A DNA stretch of 64,000 bases from JANQPX01 sp965222015 (GCA_965222015.1 CBDCTL010000017.1:399920-463919), one strand, 5' to 3'. Counted from the first letter of the stretch, positions 42,837 through 51,433 are shown. The notes: generated by a model not told the origin, from the letters alone. Program-made: numbers and translations.

Positions 42837-43244
42837 TCAGGTTACAATTTGCCCGAGAGATCTGGACATCGCCTTGCACGTGCCTTTGATCTCTTCGATG
42901 GATTCCACACTGTCATCCCCGAACATCTCATTGAGATCGCGCCCTCGCGCGGCGACATTGATGGCAGGGCCAACTCCAGCATTTTCGAGGTTGATTTTGA
43001 ACCTCAAGGAAAGCTTGCCTCCGTCCCACTCCAAAGGAGCCGAAGCGGTTGCTATGGGGCATATGTCGATGTGCACCCACTGGCCAGCTTTGATTATCTC
43101 TCGTTGGATTTCCGTGGCCTTTATGGCTTCGCCGGTCAGTCGCCGGCTCTCTCGGAGAGTCGCGTAGACAAGGCCAGGGCCGATGGCAACGACAACAACG
43201 GAGATGACAGTCGCGATAGCTATAACAAACGTCCATCGAGCCAT
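42837..43244 (-). CDS. Hypothetical membrane-anchored protein
   Basis: 135 residues. One N-terminal membrane helix (FVIAIATVISVVVVAIGPGL, about 5-24) is followed by a short helical linker (TLRESRRLTGEAIKATEIQR) and a beta-rich domain (WVHIDICPI..., LSLRFKINLENAGVGPAINV). The arrangement resembles small membrane proteins of unknown function found in integrated elements. Base composition is lower in GC than the surrounding core genes. It lies 11 bp downstream of the next small membrane protein gene, in the same direction. The ATG is preceded only by a weak ribosome-binding site. Confidence 0.55.
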   Translation of the reverse strand: MARWTFVIAIATVISVVVVAIGPGLVYATLRESRRLTGEAIKATEIQREIIKAGQWVHIDICPIATASAPLEWDGGKLSLRFKINLENAGVGPAINVAARGRDLNEMFGDDSVESIEEIKGTCKAMSRSLGQIVT

Positions 43245-43255
43245 TATGCGCTGAG

Positions 43256-43546
43256 CTATAAGGTCCTGCTCGCCCTGATAATAATGTCGCTCAATTTGCC
43301 TTCGGAATTTGGGCGACGATCAATATTTCCTGCAATGGCGTCGATGAAATGCTCGATCGTCCCTATCGGTTTGGGGGGTGGATGTTGTGCGGCACTTTTT
43401 CGATTATCTTGACTTGTTTGATGGGCGTTTGAGTGATTCTGCTTTTTTGACTCTGAAGCTGTCCTATGAACCAAGCCTAATATTGGCAATGAAATTGCCA
43501 GAATGGCAATCGTAACGATCAGGAATCCAACCTTATCGTGTGACAT
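43256..43546 (-). CDS. Small hypothetical membrane protein
   Basis: 96 residues from MSHDKVGFLIVTIAILAIS (AAGGTG 6 nt before the ATG). One transmembrane helix occupies residues about 6-28, then a polar, asparagine-, serine- and proline-rich segment and a short C-terminal helix (GTIEHFIDAIAGNIDRRPN). No family recognised. It overlaps the DUF6471 gene by 28 bp at its start and is followed 11 bp later by another membrane protein gene, so the three form one transcription unit. AT-richer than neighbours. Confidence 0.5.
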   Translation of the reverse strand: MSHDKVGFLIVTIAILAISLPILGLVHRTASESKKQNHSNAHQTSQDNRKSAAQHPPPKPIGTIEHFIDAIAGNIDRRPNSEGKLSDIIIRASRTL

Positions 43547-43749
43547 CCAATCACCTTCAAGCACTGCATTATGAACGCGACGCTGAATGTACCGCGTGGG
43601 ATCTTGTTGGTGACCAAGGTTTCGGCTTCCGGCATGCTATCCTCGGTTAGTCGGCTCGCCAATTCTTTATATCCGTCTTCCTTGTGCTTCAACTCTGCCT
43701 TTAGCAGCGTACGGGCTCCCTTGGCCCAATCATGATTCACGGTCATCAT
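43519..43749 (-). CDS. DUF6471-like small protein
   Basis: 76 residues from MMTVNHDWAKGARTLLKAEL. The pattern A..LLK.EL......Y.EL..RL....E.E..V.NKI.RGTFS..F..QCL..IGC.T.RL is that of DUF6471, an all-helical fold resembling a lambda-repressor-like/XRE domain (ETLVTNKIPRGTFSVAFIMQ). DNA binding is therefore possible but unproven. First gene of a three-gene AT-rich cassette with two small membrane proteins. The frame extends upstream, but only unconserved residues are added. Confidence 0.6.
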   Translation of the reverse strand: MMTVNHDWAKGARTLLKAELKHKEDGYKELASRLTEDSMPEAETLVTNKIPRGTFSVAFIMQCLKVIGCHTIRLDS

Positions 43750-43859
43750 CGACCCGCTATCATGCTGTAACACTGAAAAAGGACGTGAAGAGCAGGGCAG
43801 TCTGAGTTGAACTTCTCGTGCAATGGAGAGGAGATCGTGGCTGACCGGGAGATCAGACT

Positions 43860-44906
43860 TTGCCAGCACTAAAACTGCGGTCGGTCAGCGCCGGCCCTTG
43901 GCGCGCACTCGCGATCCTGCTGTCTTTGCTGGTCCTGGCGATGATCGTCTCGTTCTCGTTGTGGCGCGGAGCTTCGGCCAGCGTGACGTCGGCCGTGCGC
44001 GGCGATGCGGCCCAGGTAGTCTATGCGACCGGTATCGTGGAACCGCTTCACTGGGCCAAGATCGTGGCGCTGCAGCGAAAGCGCGTCGTCGAGCTTTGCA
44101 GCTGCGAGGGTGAGCCGGTCAAGAAAGGCGATGTTCTGGCCCGCCTAGACGACGCCGAGGAGCAGGCGGTGCTGACGGAAATCGAAGCCCGCCTGGAGCG
44201 CCTCAGGGCCGACGCCGATCGCCTGGCGAGGCTGGTCGAAAGCAATGCAGCGTCGCGCATCGCTTATGAAGAAGCGCTGACCCAGGTTCGGGAATATGAA
44301 GCACGCCTCCTGGCGCAGCAGGATCGCATCGAGGACCTGGCACTCAAGTCGCCGATGGACGGCATCGTGCTGCGCCGGGATGGTGAGGTCGGCGAGATCG
44401 CCGGCACGGCGGCGAACGAAGCACTTCTCTGGGTCGGTCAGGCGAGGCCGCTGCGGGTCGTTGCCGAAGTCAATGAAGACGATATCACAAAAGTCAGGCC
44501 AGGCCAGCGCGTGCTGCTGCGCCATGAAGGTCATGCCGGCGAACCGCTTGCGGCCACCGTTCAACGGCTGACACCGAAAGGCGATCCGGAAACGAAGACC
44601 TTTCGTGCCTATCTGCTGCTGCCCAACGATACGCCGTTGATGATCGGCATGAGTGTCGAGGCCAACATCATCGTCCGGGAGGCGAAGGACGTCGTGCTGG
44701 TTCCGGCGGAGGCGATCATCGACGGTATGGTCCAGATGGTCGAGGACGGCCGGGCGGTGAGACGATCTGTGGACGTCGGCATCAGGGGATCAGGTCTGGT
44801 CGAGCTTCGCAACGGTGCAAAGACGGGCGACATGCTGCTGTCGCCATTTCGCGAGGATCTCGAGGATGGCGCGCGCATTCGCCCGAGCGAGGCGGACGCC
44901 GTATGA
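43860..44906 (+). CDS. Periplasmic adaptor subunit (HlyD/MacA-like) of an ABC exporter
   Basis: 348 residues. TTG start at 43860, supported by GGGAG 8 nt upstream. An N-terminal membrane anchor (ALAILLSLLVLAMIVSFSLW) precedes a lipoyl domain split by a coiled-coil hairpin (LTEIEARLERLRADADRLAR to EYEARLLAQQDRIEDL), then a beta-barrel. The lipoyl half has an unusual VVELCSCEGEPVKKGDVLA with two cysteines where the family has none. The stop overlaps the permease start by 4 bp. It bridges the inner-membrane exporter to an outer-membrane channel, not encoded here. Confidence 0.85.
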   Translation: MPALKLRSVSAGPWRALAILLSLLVLAMIVSFSLWRGASASVTSAVRGDAAQVVYATGIVEPLHWAKIVALQRKRVVELCSCEGEPVKKGDVLARLDDAEEQAVLTEIEARLERLRADADRLARLVESNAASRIAYEEALTQVREYEARLLAQQDRIEDLALKSPMDGIVLRRDGEVGEIAGTAANEALLWVGQARPLRVVAEVNEDDITKVRPGQRVLLRHEGHAGEPLAATVQRLTPKGDPETKTFRAYLLLPNDTPLMIGMSVEANIIVREAKDVVLVPAEAIIDGMVQMVEDGRAVRRSVDVGIRGSGLVELRNGAKTGDMLLSPFREDLEDGARIRPSEADAV

Positions 44907-46138
44907 GATTGATCCTCGATATTGCCCGAACTCATGTCCTGTCCCGTGTGCGGCAGACGTTCGTCGGCATGCTGGGTGTGGCGATGGGGGTGGGATTTTC
45001 GGTGATGATGGCGGCGTTAATGGATGGATCCCAGCGCGATTTCATCGAGCAGCTGGTCGACGCGCTGCCGCACATCACGATCAGAGACGAACGGCGCGAC
45101 CCGCCGCGTCAGCCGGTCGAGGATCTATATGAGGCCGTTCAGTTCTCGGGCCTGCGAACGCCGGTGACACGTCCCGGGATCAAGAACCCCTACGCGATCA
45201 TCGCCAACCTCGAAAGAGGCCTGGTCGGCGCGATCGCGCCGTCCGTCGAATCGCGCGCCGTGATCCGCTATGCCGGCAGGGACACGGCTGCCAATGTCAC
45301 CGGCGTCGATCCAAGGCGCGAACGACATGTCTCCAAACTCCCGACCCAGATCCGAGAGGGCAGCCTCGATGACCTCTACACGTCGTCCAACGCGATCATT
45401 CTCGGCGATCGCCTGGCGTCGAAGATTGGTGCCCGCGTCGGCAACACCATCACTTTGGTTTCGGGCACGGGTCGGCGACTGTCATGCACCGTGGTCGCTT
45501 TGCTTCATTCAGGCATAGCTCAGATCGACGAGACCCAGGCCTACACACTGATCAAGACGGCGCAAATCCTGGCCGGGCAGACGGGCCTGGTCAATGCGAT
45601 CCGCATCCGGGTCGACGATATCATGGGTGCCAGGTCGGTGGCGGGGCGCGTCGAAGCCCAGACCGGCTACAAGTCGGTATCCTGGCAGGAAGCGAACGAG
45701 GATCTGCTCTCCGCCCTCGAAATCCGCAATGTCATCATGTACACGGTTGTCGGTGCGATCCTGCTGGTCGCGTCCTTCGGCACCTACAACATCATTTCGA
45801 CGATCACCCACGAGAAGACCCGCGACATCGCCATCCTGAAGTCCCTCGGTTTCACCGAGACGATGGTGCGGCGTATCTTCCTGATCGAAGCGCTTCTGAT
45901 CGGCGTGGCCGGCACGATCGTCGGATGGGCGCTGGGCTATGTGCTCAGCCGTGGGCTCGGCACGATCGAAATCAGGAGCCCCTTCATGGATGCTAGCCAC
46001 ATTCCGATCCACTACACATTCGTCCACTATACGCTCGCTGCCCTGGTCGCACTCTCGGCCTCGGCGGTCGCCGGCTATCTGCCCGCGCGCAAGGCGGCAC
46101 GGGTCCATCCGGTCGACATCATTCGAGGCGCTTCGTGA
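44903..46138 (+). CDS. ABC exporter permease, MacB/FtsX (LolCE) type
   Basis: 411 residues. One N-terminal helix (TFVGMLGVAMGVGFSVMMAA, about 19-38), a periplasmic MacB_PCD domain (about 45-265), then three C-terminal helices: YTVVGAILLVASFGTYNIIS, IEALLIGVAGTIVGWALGYV and the last near YTLAALVALSASAVAGY, ending LPARKAARVHPVDIIRGAS, the conserved FtsX C-terminal signature. It overlaps the adaptor gene by 4 bp and the ATPase gene by 4 bp. Mechanotransmission-type exporter of a peptide, lipid or lipoprotein; cargo unknown. Confidence 0.9.
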   Translation: MRLILDIARTHVLSRVRQTFVGMLGVAMGVGFSVMMAALMDGSQRDFIEQLVDALPHITIRDERRDPPRQPVEDLYEAVQFSGLRTPVTRPGIKNPYAIIANLERGLVGAIAPSVESRAVIRYAGRDTAANVTGVDPRRERHVSKLPTQIREGSLDDLYTSSNAIILGDRLASKIGARVGNTITLVSGTGRRLSCTVVALLHSGIAQIDETQAYTLIKTAQILAGQTGLVNAIRIRVDDIMGARSVAGRVEAQTGYKSVSWQEANEDLLSALEIRNVIMYTVVGAILLVASFGTYNIISTITHEKTRDIAILKSLGFTETMVRRIFLIEALLIGVAGTIVGWALGYVLSRGLGTIEIRSPFMDASHIPIHYTFVHYTLAALVALSASAVAGYLPARKAARVHPVDIIRGAS

Positions 46139-46833
46139 TGCCGACCGAAGGCGATGTCGATGCGCCTCTGATCGAGCTGGATCACGTCACGAGGACGATC
46201 GGCGACGGCGTGGTAACGACGCTCGTCCGGGACATCGATCTCACGATCGATGGCGGCGAATTCGCCGCGATCACCGGGCCGTCGGGGTCAGGCAAGAGCT
46301 CCCTTCTCTATCTTCTCGGCCTGCTCGATGTGCCGACGTCGGGTGAGGTGTTCGTGCAGGGACGTGAAGCCAATCGCCTTGACGAAGCGGCGCGCGCGCA
46401 TCTTCGCCTGTCGCTGCTCGGCTTCGTCTTTCAGTTTCACTTTCTGCTGCCGGAGTTCTCCGCTCTGGCCAATGTGATGCTGCCCATGCGGGCGCTCGGT
46501 GCGCTCGACCAGGCGGCGATGGAGACGCGCGCAAGCACACTCCTCGCATCGCTCGGTCTCGAGGACCACGCCCACAAGCTTCCGGCGCAGCTCTCCGGTG
46601 GCGAGCGCCAGCGCGTGGCGATCGCGCGTGCACTGGCCAACGAGCCGATGGTTCTTCTTGCCGACGAGCCTACCGGCAATCTCGATACGGCATCGAGCGA
46701 GCAGGTCCTGACGATTTTTCGCAAGCTGGTCGACGAGACCGGAAGAGCCATCGTCATGGTCACCCACGACCTCGACCTCGCCGCCAGGACCGACCGCCAG
46801 ATCAGGATCGTCGACGGCCGTATCGTCGGTTGA
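46135..46833 (+). CDS. ABC exporter ATP-binding protein, MacB/LolD type
   Basis: 232 residues, a single ABC domain. Walker A GPSGSGKSS at about 46-54, Q-loop FVFQFHFLLPEFSALANVML, signature QLSGGERQRVAIA, Walker B LLADEPTGNLDTASS, and H-loop VMVTHDLDLAAR. The ADEPTGNLD pattern is diagnostic of the MacB/LolD/FtsE branch. It starts four bases before the permease stop. With the two upstream genes it forms a tripartite exporter. CFA synthase follows after a 138-bp gap that contains an FNR-like box. Confidence 0.9.
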   Translation: MMPTEGDVDAPLIELDHVTRTIGDGVVTTLVRDIDLTIDGGEFAAITGPSGSGKSSLLYLLGLLDVPTSGEVFVQGREANRLDEAARAHLRLSLLGFVFQFHFLLPEFSALANVMLPMRALGALDQAAMETRASTLLASLGLEDHAHKLPAQLSGGERQRVAIARALANEPMVLLADEPTGNLDTASSEQVLTIFRKLVDETGRAIVMVTHDLDLAARTDRQIRIVDGRIVG

Positions 46834-46851
46834 CCGGCTGAGCCGGAAAGT

Positions 46852-46865
46852 CTGATCCAAATCAA
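46852..46865. promoter_or_regulatory. FNR/FixK-type palindrome upstream of CFA synthase
   Basis: CTGAT-CCAA-ATCAA matches TTGAT-N4-ATCAA with one mismatch. Its centre is about 42 bp upstream of a plausible start point served by CTAGTA at 46889-46894, the class II activator spacing. The cfa start codon is about 106 bp downstream. Confidence 0.55.
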
Positions 46866-46971
46866 GGCGGTCCACGGTATCCGCCTTCCTAGTAGGGAGG
46901 AGACCAGGCACAGCAGACAGAAACCGGCTGTCGAACGCTTTCAGAAGGCTGGCAGCGGGAGGGAGGATCGG

Positions 46972-48201
46972 ATGTTGCTGGCGCATCTCGCTCGGTGTGG
47001 GATTCGCTCGGGCCGTTTGACGATTGTCGATGCGTATGGCCGGCGCCATCAAGTCGGCGGCTCGACGGGTCTTCACGCCGCGATCCGCCTTCATGACCGG
47101 CTGCTTCCCTACCAGCTCTGCTGGAATCCGTATCTGCACCTGGGCGAAGCGTACATGGACGGCAGGCTGACCATCGAAGAGGGCGACCTTCGCACCCTGC
47201 TGGAAATGCTGGCGACCAACGAGCATCGTCTCGAACGACATGGCCTGGTGCGAAGTCTGAAGCACATGCGCTACTGGGTGCGCCGTCTTCAGCAACACAA
47301 CCCGATCCGACGCGCCCGGGTCAATGTCGAGCATCACTATGATCTTTCGAAACAGCTCTACAATCTTTTTCTTGATTCCGACCGGCAATATTCCTGCGGC
47401 TACTTCACCCATGACCATGACGATCTTGAACGGGCGCAGCACGACAAGAAGCGCCATCTGGCTGCGAAGCTCCGACTCGGGCCAGGACAGCGGGTCCTGG
47501 ACATCGGTTCCGGATGGGGCGGCCTCGCTCTCACCCTGGCTGAAGCCGGTGCTGACGAGGTGCTGGGCATTACGCTCTCGAAAGAGCAGCACGTAGCGAG
47601 CCGCGAACGGGCAGCGGAGGCGGGGCTCGATGATCGGGTCACCTTCGAACTTCGCGACTACCGCGAGCAGACCGGCCGGTTCGATCGGATCGTTTCGGTG
47701 GGGATGTTCGAGCATGTCGGCGTTCCGCACTATGCGGCGTTCTTCTCGAAGATCCGCGACCTTCTGACCGATGACGGCATTGCCGTGGTGCACTCGATCG
47801 GCCGGATGGATGGGCCCAGCTACACCAATCCATGGACGCGCAAATACATTTTTCCAGGGGGCTATACGCCCGCCTTGTCGGAGGTCCTGCCGGTCGTCGA
47901 ACATCTCGGGCTCTGGCTGACCGACGTCGAAATCCTGCGTCTGCATTACGCCGAAACCCTGCGACTATGGCGTCGGCGTTTCGAGGCCCATCGCGACGAG
48001 GTGAACCGCCTCTATGACGAACGGTTCAGCCGCATGTGGGAGTTCTATCTGATCGGCGCCGAACTCGGCTTTAGGCGAGGCCACCTGATGGTGTTCCAGC
48101 TTCAGCTCGCCAAGACCCAGGACGCGGTACCCCTGACCCGGGACTACATCACTGACTGGGAGCGAAGCCACGTCGCCGGCATGGACCTGGCAGCGGAGTA
48201 G
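46972..48201 (+). CDS. cfa: Cyclopropane-fatty-acyl-phospholipid synthase family protein
   Basis: 409 residues. It transfers a methylene from S-adenosylmethionine to unsaturated phospholipid acyl chains at the membrane surface. The N-terminal part (1-110) carries the lipid-binding region (YLHLGEAYMDGRLTIEEGDL). Core: NVEHHYDLSKQLYNLFLD, YSCGYFTHDHDDLERAQHDK, SAM motif VLDIGSGWGGLALTLAEAG (about 173-191), GITLSKEQ, and VSVGMFEHVGVPHY with the catalytic Glu. The C-terminus has ETLRLWRRRFEAHRDEVNRL. The start at 46972 follows GGGAGGGAGG 5-14 nt upstream. Stationary-phase or low-oxygen induction would fit the FNR-like box. Confidence 0.9.
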   Translation: MLLAHLARCGIRSGRLTIVDAYGRRHQVGGSTGLHAAIRLHDRLLPYQLCWNPYLHLGEAYMDGRLTIEEGDLRTLLEMLATNEHRLERHGLVRSLKHMRYWVRRLQQHNPIRRARVNVEHHYDLSKQLYNLFLDSDRQYSCGYFTHDHDDLERAQHDKKRHLAAKLRLGPGQRVLDIGSGWGGLALTLAEAGADEVLGITLSKEQHVASRERAAEAGLDDRVTFELRDYREQTGRFDRIVSVGMFEHVGVPHYAAFFSKIRDLLTDDGIAVVHSIGRMDGPSYTNPWTRKYIFPGGYTPALSEVLPVVEHLGLWLTDVEILRLHYAETLRLWRRRFEAHRDEVNRLYDERFSRMWEFYLIGAELGFRRGHLMVFQLQLAKTQDAVPLTRDYITDWERSHVAGMDLAAE

Positions 48202-48234
48202 GCAGGTGTACAGAAGATTAGGCGGCAGGCTGGC

Positions 48235-48657
48235 ATGATCGGGATTATTGAACGGATCGACATCGATCCGAGCGAGATCGAGGAGACCTTCGTTCGCGCT
48301 TCGGGTTCCGGCGGGCAGAAGGTCAACAAGGTTTCGTCAGCCGTGCAGCTACGGTTCGATCTGTTGCATTCGCCGTCTCTGCCGGATGAGGTGCGTACTC
48401 GTGCGGCGCGCCTTGCCGGCAAGCGACTGACCAGTGACGGCGTCATCGTGATCACCGCAAGGCGGTTCAGGACCCGGGAGCAGAACCGCGAGGATGCGCG
48501 CGCCCGGCTGATCGGCCTGTTGAAGCAGGCAGCCATCCCTCCGGCCAAACGGAAACCGGTCCGGCCGAGCGTGCGTGCGAAGCAGCGCCGGCTGGACGCC
48601 AAGAAGCGGCATGGTTTGATCAAGAAGTCATGGCACAATGTGACCAATGAGGCGTAG
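48235..48657 (+). CDS. arfB: Alternative ribosome-rescue factor / peptidyl-tRNA hydrolase ArfB (YaeJ)
   Basis: 140 residues. The release-factor catalytic motif GGQ lies in RASGSGGQKVNKVSSAVQLR (about 22-41). The C-terminal basic tail (KRKPVRPSVRAKQRRLDAKK) is the segment that enters the vacant mRNA channel of stalled ribosomes. It hydrolyses peptidyl-tRNA on non-stop ribosomes. The length matches ArfB, not RF1/RF2. It starts 33 bp after the CFA synthase stop, so probably the same transcript. Confidence 0.92.
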   Translation: MIGIIERIDIDPSEIEETFVRASGSGGQKVNKVSSAVQLRFDLLHSPSLPDEVRTRAARLAGKRLTSDGVIVITARRFRTREQNREDARARLIGLLKQAAIPPAKRKPVRPSVRAKQRRLDAKKRHGLIKKSWHNVTNEA

Positions 48658-48913
48658 GTCGGCCCTCGACACTGGCAGGCTCCAAGCGTTCCTATGTCTG
48701 GACGTCCGGAGTAAATTGCGAACCGCAATCGATCCAAAGCAACGGCTTCAGCCTCGAGTGGCCGCCGCGCGCAGACTAGCGCGAACACCACCGCCCGCCA
48801 GACACGTCTACATCGTCGGTGACAAACTGGTTCGGCCATCGTTGACCCGCATCAATGCCCGTCACGCCGATCGGCGCGATCGTGATCGTCTGACGTCAAA
48901 GCGGGAGGACAGG

Positions 48914-49360
48914 ATGGATCGGAAGCTGCGTGATCAGATCGTTTCGATCATTGACGACGCCCAGGACATGACCATCGCTACCGTGCGCGACGACGGCTAC
49001 CCGCAGGCAACGACCGTGAGCTATGCCAATGACGGCTTGATCATCTACTTCGGAGCATCCGAAGACTCGCAAAAGGCAAGAAACATAGCAAAATGCAGTA
49101 AGGTGTCAGCAACGATCAACCGTCCGTATAATCGATGGGATGAGATCGAAGGCCTTTCACTTGGAGGCATCGCGGTGCTCATTTCGGATCCGGAGGAACA
49201 GGACAAGGTCGGCAAGGAATTTTTCAAGAAGTTCCCGCAAATTGCGGAGTACGTTCCAACAGGAACGGAGTACGGCGTCCTGTTCAGGATTGAGCCTAAG
49301 GTCATCTCACTCCTCGACTACAGCAAAGGCTTTGGCCACACCGAACTCGTCGAACTATAG
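48914..49360 (+). CDS. Pyridoxamine 5'-phosphate oxidase-family (FMN-binding split barrel) protein
   Basis: 148 residues from MDRKLRDQIVSIIDDAQDMT (GGGAGGACAGG just upstream). The split-barrel pattern is clear: MTIATVRDDGYPQATTVSYA (about 19-38), GLIIYFGASEDSQKARNIAK and KVSATINRPYNRWDEIEGLS. Such proteins bind FMN, F420 or heme and act as general oxidoreductases. It is not true PdxH, as the C-terminal dimerisation part is absent. It sits 256 bp downstream of arfB; a degenerate FNR-like site (TCGAT-CCAA-AGCAA, near 48729) was noted in that gap. Confidence 0.78.
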   Translation: MDRKLRDQIVSIIDDAQDMTIATVRDDGYPQATTVSYANDGLIIYFGASEDSQKARNIAKCSKVSATINRPYNRWDEIEGLSLGGIAVLISDPEEQDKVGKEFFKKFPQIAEYVPTGTEYGVLFRIEPKVISLLDYSKGFGHTELVEL

Positions 49361-49443
49361 CGGCGAAGCGGCACCTGTCGGGAGAATCTCGGGAGGGTGC
49401 CGCCGTGGACGGAGCGGCACGCTGCCGCCTCCGCCTTGGACTT

Positions 49444-49742
49444 ATGAATAGCTCGCAGATCGTCTTGATGGGCCTTGCGGGCGGTTTTGCCGCCGGCGCG
49501 ATGACGGCTGTCGGATCGGTGCCGGTCTGTTTCGCTGGTCGATGTCGCAGCGGGCTCATGATGCCTTTCTGGGCTTTGCGGCGGGGGTGATGCTGGCGGC
49601 ATCGTTCTTCTCCCTGATCATCCCCGGACTGGACGTCGCGGAAGAGCTCACCGGTTCGGTGGTCGCATCGGCGATCATCGTGATCGCAGGCCTCACCTTC
49701 GGGCTGGTGGTCATGATGTTTCTGGACGTAACGCTGGGATGA
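49444..49742 (+). pseudogene. ZIP-family metal transporter remnant, frameshifted and truncated
   Basis: First frame MNSSQIVLMGLAGGFAAGAM and TAVGSVPVCFA; then, after a one-base shift near 49530-49545, the second frame MSQRAHDAFLGFAAGVMLAA, SFFSLIIPGL and IIVIAGLTFGLVVMMFLDVT. This is the N-terminal three-helix part of bacterial ZupT/ZIP transporters (AAGVMLAASFFSLIxPG is diagnostic). Full-length proteins have about 260-300 residues with metal-binding His/Glu in helices IV and V, which are missing here. A relic. Confidence 0.75.
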
Positions 49743-50071
49743 TACGTGGCTGATCCTTTCGTCGCCAGCTTTCAGGCAATGTGAAGATTGATTGGGACGC
49801 GCAGATTTCACAGCCCATGATAAGAATTTCGACGGATTGCCAGCTTTCATCATGTAAAAGCTAAATGCTATGAAAAAAATAAATTGAAAATATTGAATAA
49901 AAAAGAATCAAAGCCATATATGGGATCAAATACTAAATGATGAAATCCCAAGAAACGGACCGACTATCACTGGCATGCATTCTTGTCAGTTGCGATAAGG
50001 CGCGTCATGAGTTGGTTTTTTGACTGTCTGATATCTGTCGGGCAGTCCTGCAAGGTAGCGCCACAGTACCA
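49743..50071. promoter_or_regulatory. AT-rich intergenic region upstream of rpoH
   Basis: About 330 bp without a gene. From about 49850 to 49945 the sequence is markedly AT-rich (gaaaaaaataaattgaaaat and similar) in a GC-rich genome. Such a block is typical of strong promoter or upstream-element DNA, or of a small insertion. The rpoH promoter(s) must lie here, but no specific box is convincing. No FNR-like palindrome was seen. Confidence 0.5.
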
Positions 50072-50959
50072 ATGAAGACGAGACCGATCGAGCTCCAGGA
50101 CGCCCTGGGGCAGAGCATGCAGCAGGCGCAGCGCTTCCCGATCCTGCGCCAGGATGAAGAACGGAAATTGGCGGAGCGCTGGCAGGCGACAGAAGACCCC
50201 GAGGCCGCCGAACGCCTGCTCGGCAGCCATTTGCGCCTTGTGATCAAGATCGCTCGGGCATTCCAAGGCTACGGGCTGCCGTTCGACGAGCTGATCGCCG
50301 AGGGCAATCTCGGCATGATGCAGGCGCTGAAACGGTTCGAGCCTGAGCGCGGCTTTCGCTTCGCGACCTATGCAAGCTGGTGGATCAAAGCGGCGATTCG
50401 CGAGTATGTCATGCGCAATCGATCTCTGGTGAGAATGGGAACGACGGCAGCGCAGAAGAAGCTCTTTTTCAATCTCCGACGCTTGAAGGCTGGGCTTGGA
50501 GAGCTCGGTGAAGGCACGCTTCAACGGGCATCCGTCAAGCGGATTGCCGGGGCACTCGATGTCACCGAGGCCGACGTGATCGAGATGAACGAGCGCCTCT
50601 CGGCTCACGACCGGTCACTGGCGATGCCGGTCGGCGTCGACGGTGATCTGCAGTGGCAAGACATCCTGGAATCAAAGGACGAAGCCCAGGATCATGCTGT
50701 CGCCGAAGCCAGCGAGTTCGCCTGGCGCCGTTCGCTTCTCGCCAAAGGGATGAGCAAGCTGACCGATCGCGAGCGGCATATCCTGTCCGAGAGGCGTCTC
50801 AGCGACGATCCAAAAACGCTGAACGACCTCAGCCAGATCCACGGCGTCTCGCGCGAACGTATTCGCCAGATCGAAGTCAGGGCGTTTGAAAAAGTCCAGG
50901 CTTCGACACTTCAGGCAGCCGCCAATCGCGTCAAGCGCACACCGAGGCTGAATGGATGA
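50072..50959 (+). CDS. rpoH: RNA polymerase sigma-32 factor RpoH (heat shock sigma)
   Basis: 295 residues. It directs RNA polymerase to heat-shock promoters. Region 2: LLGSHLRLVIKIARAFQGYG, ELIAEGNLGMMQALKRFEP, RFATYASWWIKAAIREYVMR (2.4). The RpoH box QKKLFFNLRRLK (about 127-138) separates sigma-32 from other sigmas. Region 4: LTDRERHILSERRLSDDPKT and LSQIHGVSRERIRQIEVRAF (HTH). The ATG at 50072 has no strong Shine-Dalgarno (CAAGGTAGCG 12-21 nt upstream), as often with regulated rpoH. Alphaproteobacteria frequently carry two rpoH genes; this one sits in a stress island and may be the accessory copy. Confidence 0.93.
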   Translation: MKTRPIELQDALGQSMQQAQRFPILRQDEERKLAERWQATEDPEAAERLLGSHLRLVIKIARAFQGYGLPFDELIAEGNLGMMQALKRFEPERGFRFATYASWWIKAAIREYVMRNRSLVRMGTTAAQKKLFFNLRRLKAGLGELGEGTLQRASVKRIAGALDVTEADVIEMNERLSAHDRSLAMPVGVDGDLQWQDILESKDEAQDHAVAEASEFAWRRSLLAKGMSKLTDRERHILSERRLSDDPKTLNDLSQIHGVSRERIRQIEVRAFEKVQASTLQAAANRVKRTPRLNG

Positions 50960-51127
50960 GCATGGTTCGCCGCCATCATCTCCGTCCAGATAGTTGGTCA
51001 AAGAACATCTGACCGAAAGGGATTTGACCGATCTCCAAGAAAATGTGTCCGATTTCGGGAAATGCGGCTACGGCCGAACCCCTGGAGCGCAAACCGCTGG
51101 TTCCGTGTCGCTGACCCCGTTCTGGGT

Positions 51128-51141
51128 TTGATCTCGCTCAA
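51128..51141. promoter_or_regulatory. FNR/FixK-type palindrome downstream of rpoH
   Basis: TTGAT-CTCG-CTCAA, one mismatch from TTGAT-N4-ATCAA. A CATTCT at 51166-51171 could be the -10, placing the box at about -42 on the plus strand. The next gene start is at 51434, beyond the duplicated block. Confidence 0.5.
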
Positions 51142-51241
51142 CGCCAGAGATTGCCGGCATGGCATCATTCTTGCCGAGTGACTGGGCTGTCCGGTTGATG
51201 AGTTAAGCGTGGACGGGAGGCCTTTAATGTTCGAATGTCGG

Positions 51242-51405
51242 CATGATCATCATCCAAGGGTCTGGGACGTGCGTTTGCGCTTCAGGCGTTTGATATGGTT
51301 GCTCATTGGAACCAAGCTTCAGCCATGATCATCATCCAAGGGTCTGGGACGTGCGTTTGCGCTTCAGGCGTTTGATATGGTTGCTCATTGGAACCAAGCT
51401 TCAGC
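51242..51405. repeat. Perfect 82-bp tandem duplication in intergenic DNA
   Basis: Bases 51242-51323 and 51324-51405 are identical, two head-to-tail copies that begin catgatcatcatcc and end gaaccaagcttcagc. No coding content. It lies in the 50960-51433 gap (474 bp) between rpoH and the next membrane protein; the rest of that gap holds only the FNR-like box. Either a recent replication slippage event or an assembly duplication. Confidence 0.9.
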
Positions 51406-51433
51406 CTGAAGTCGCCCGATCGGAGGCGCTCAT

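Noticed and set aside
46288..47946. 552-aa minus-strand frame spanning the exporter ATPase and CFA synthase
   Set aside because: Runs through two recognisable plus-strand genes and the gap between them; no family features.
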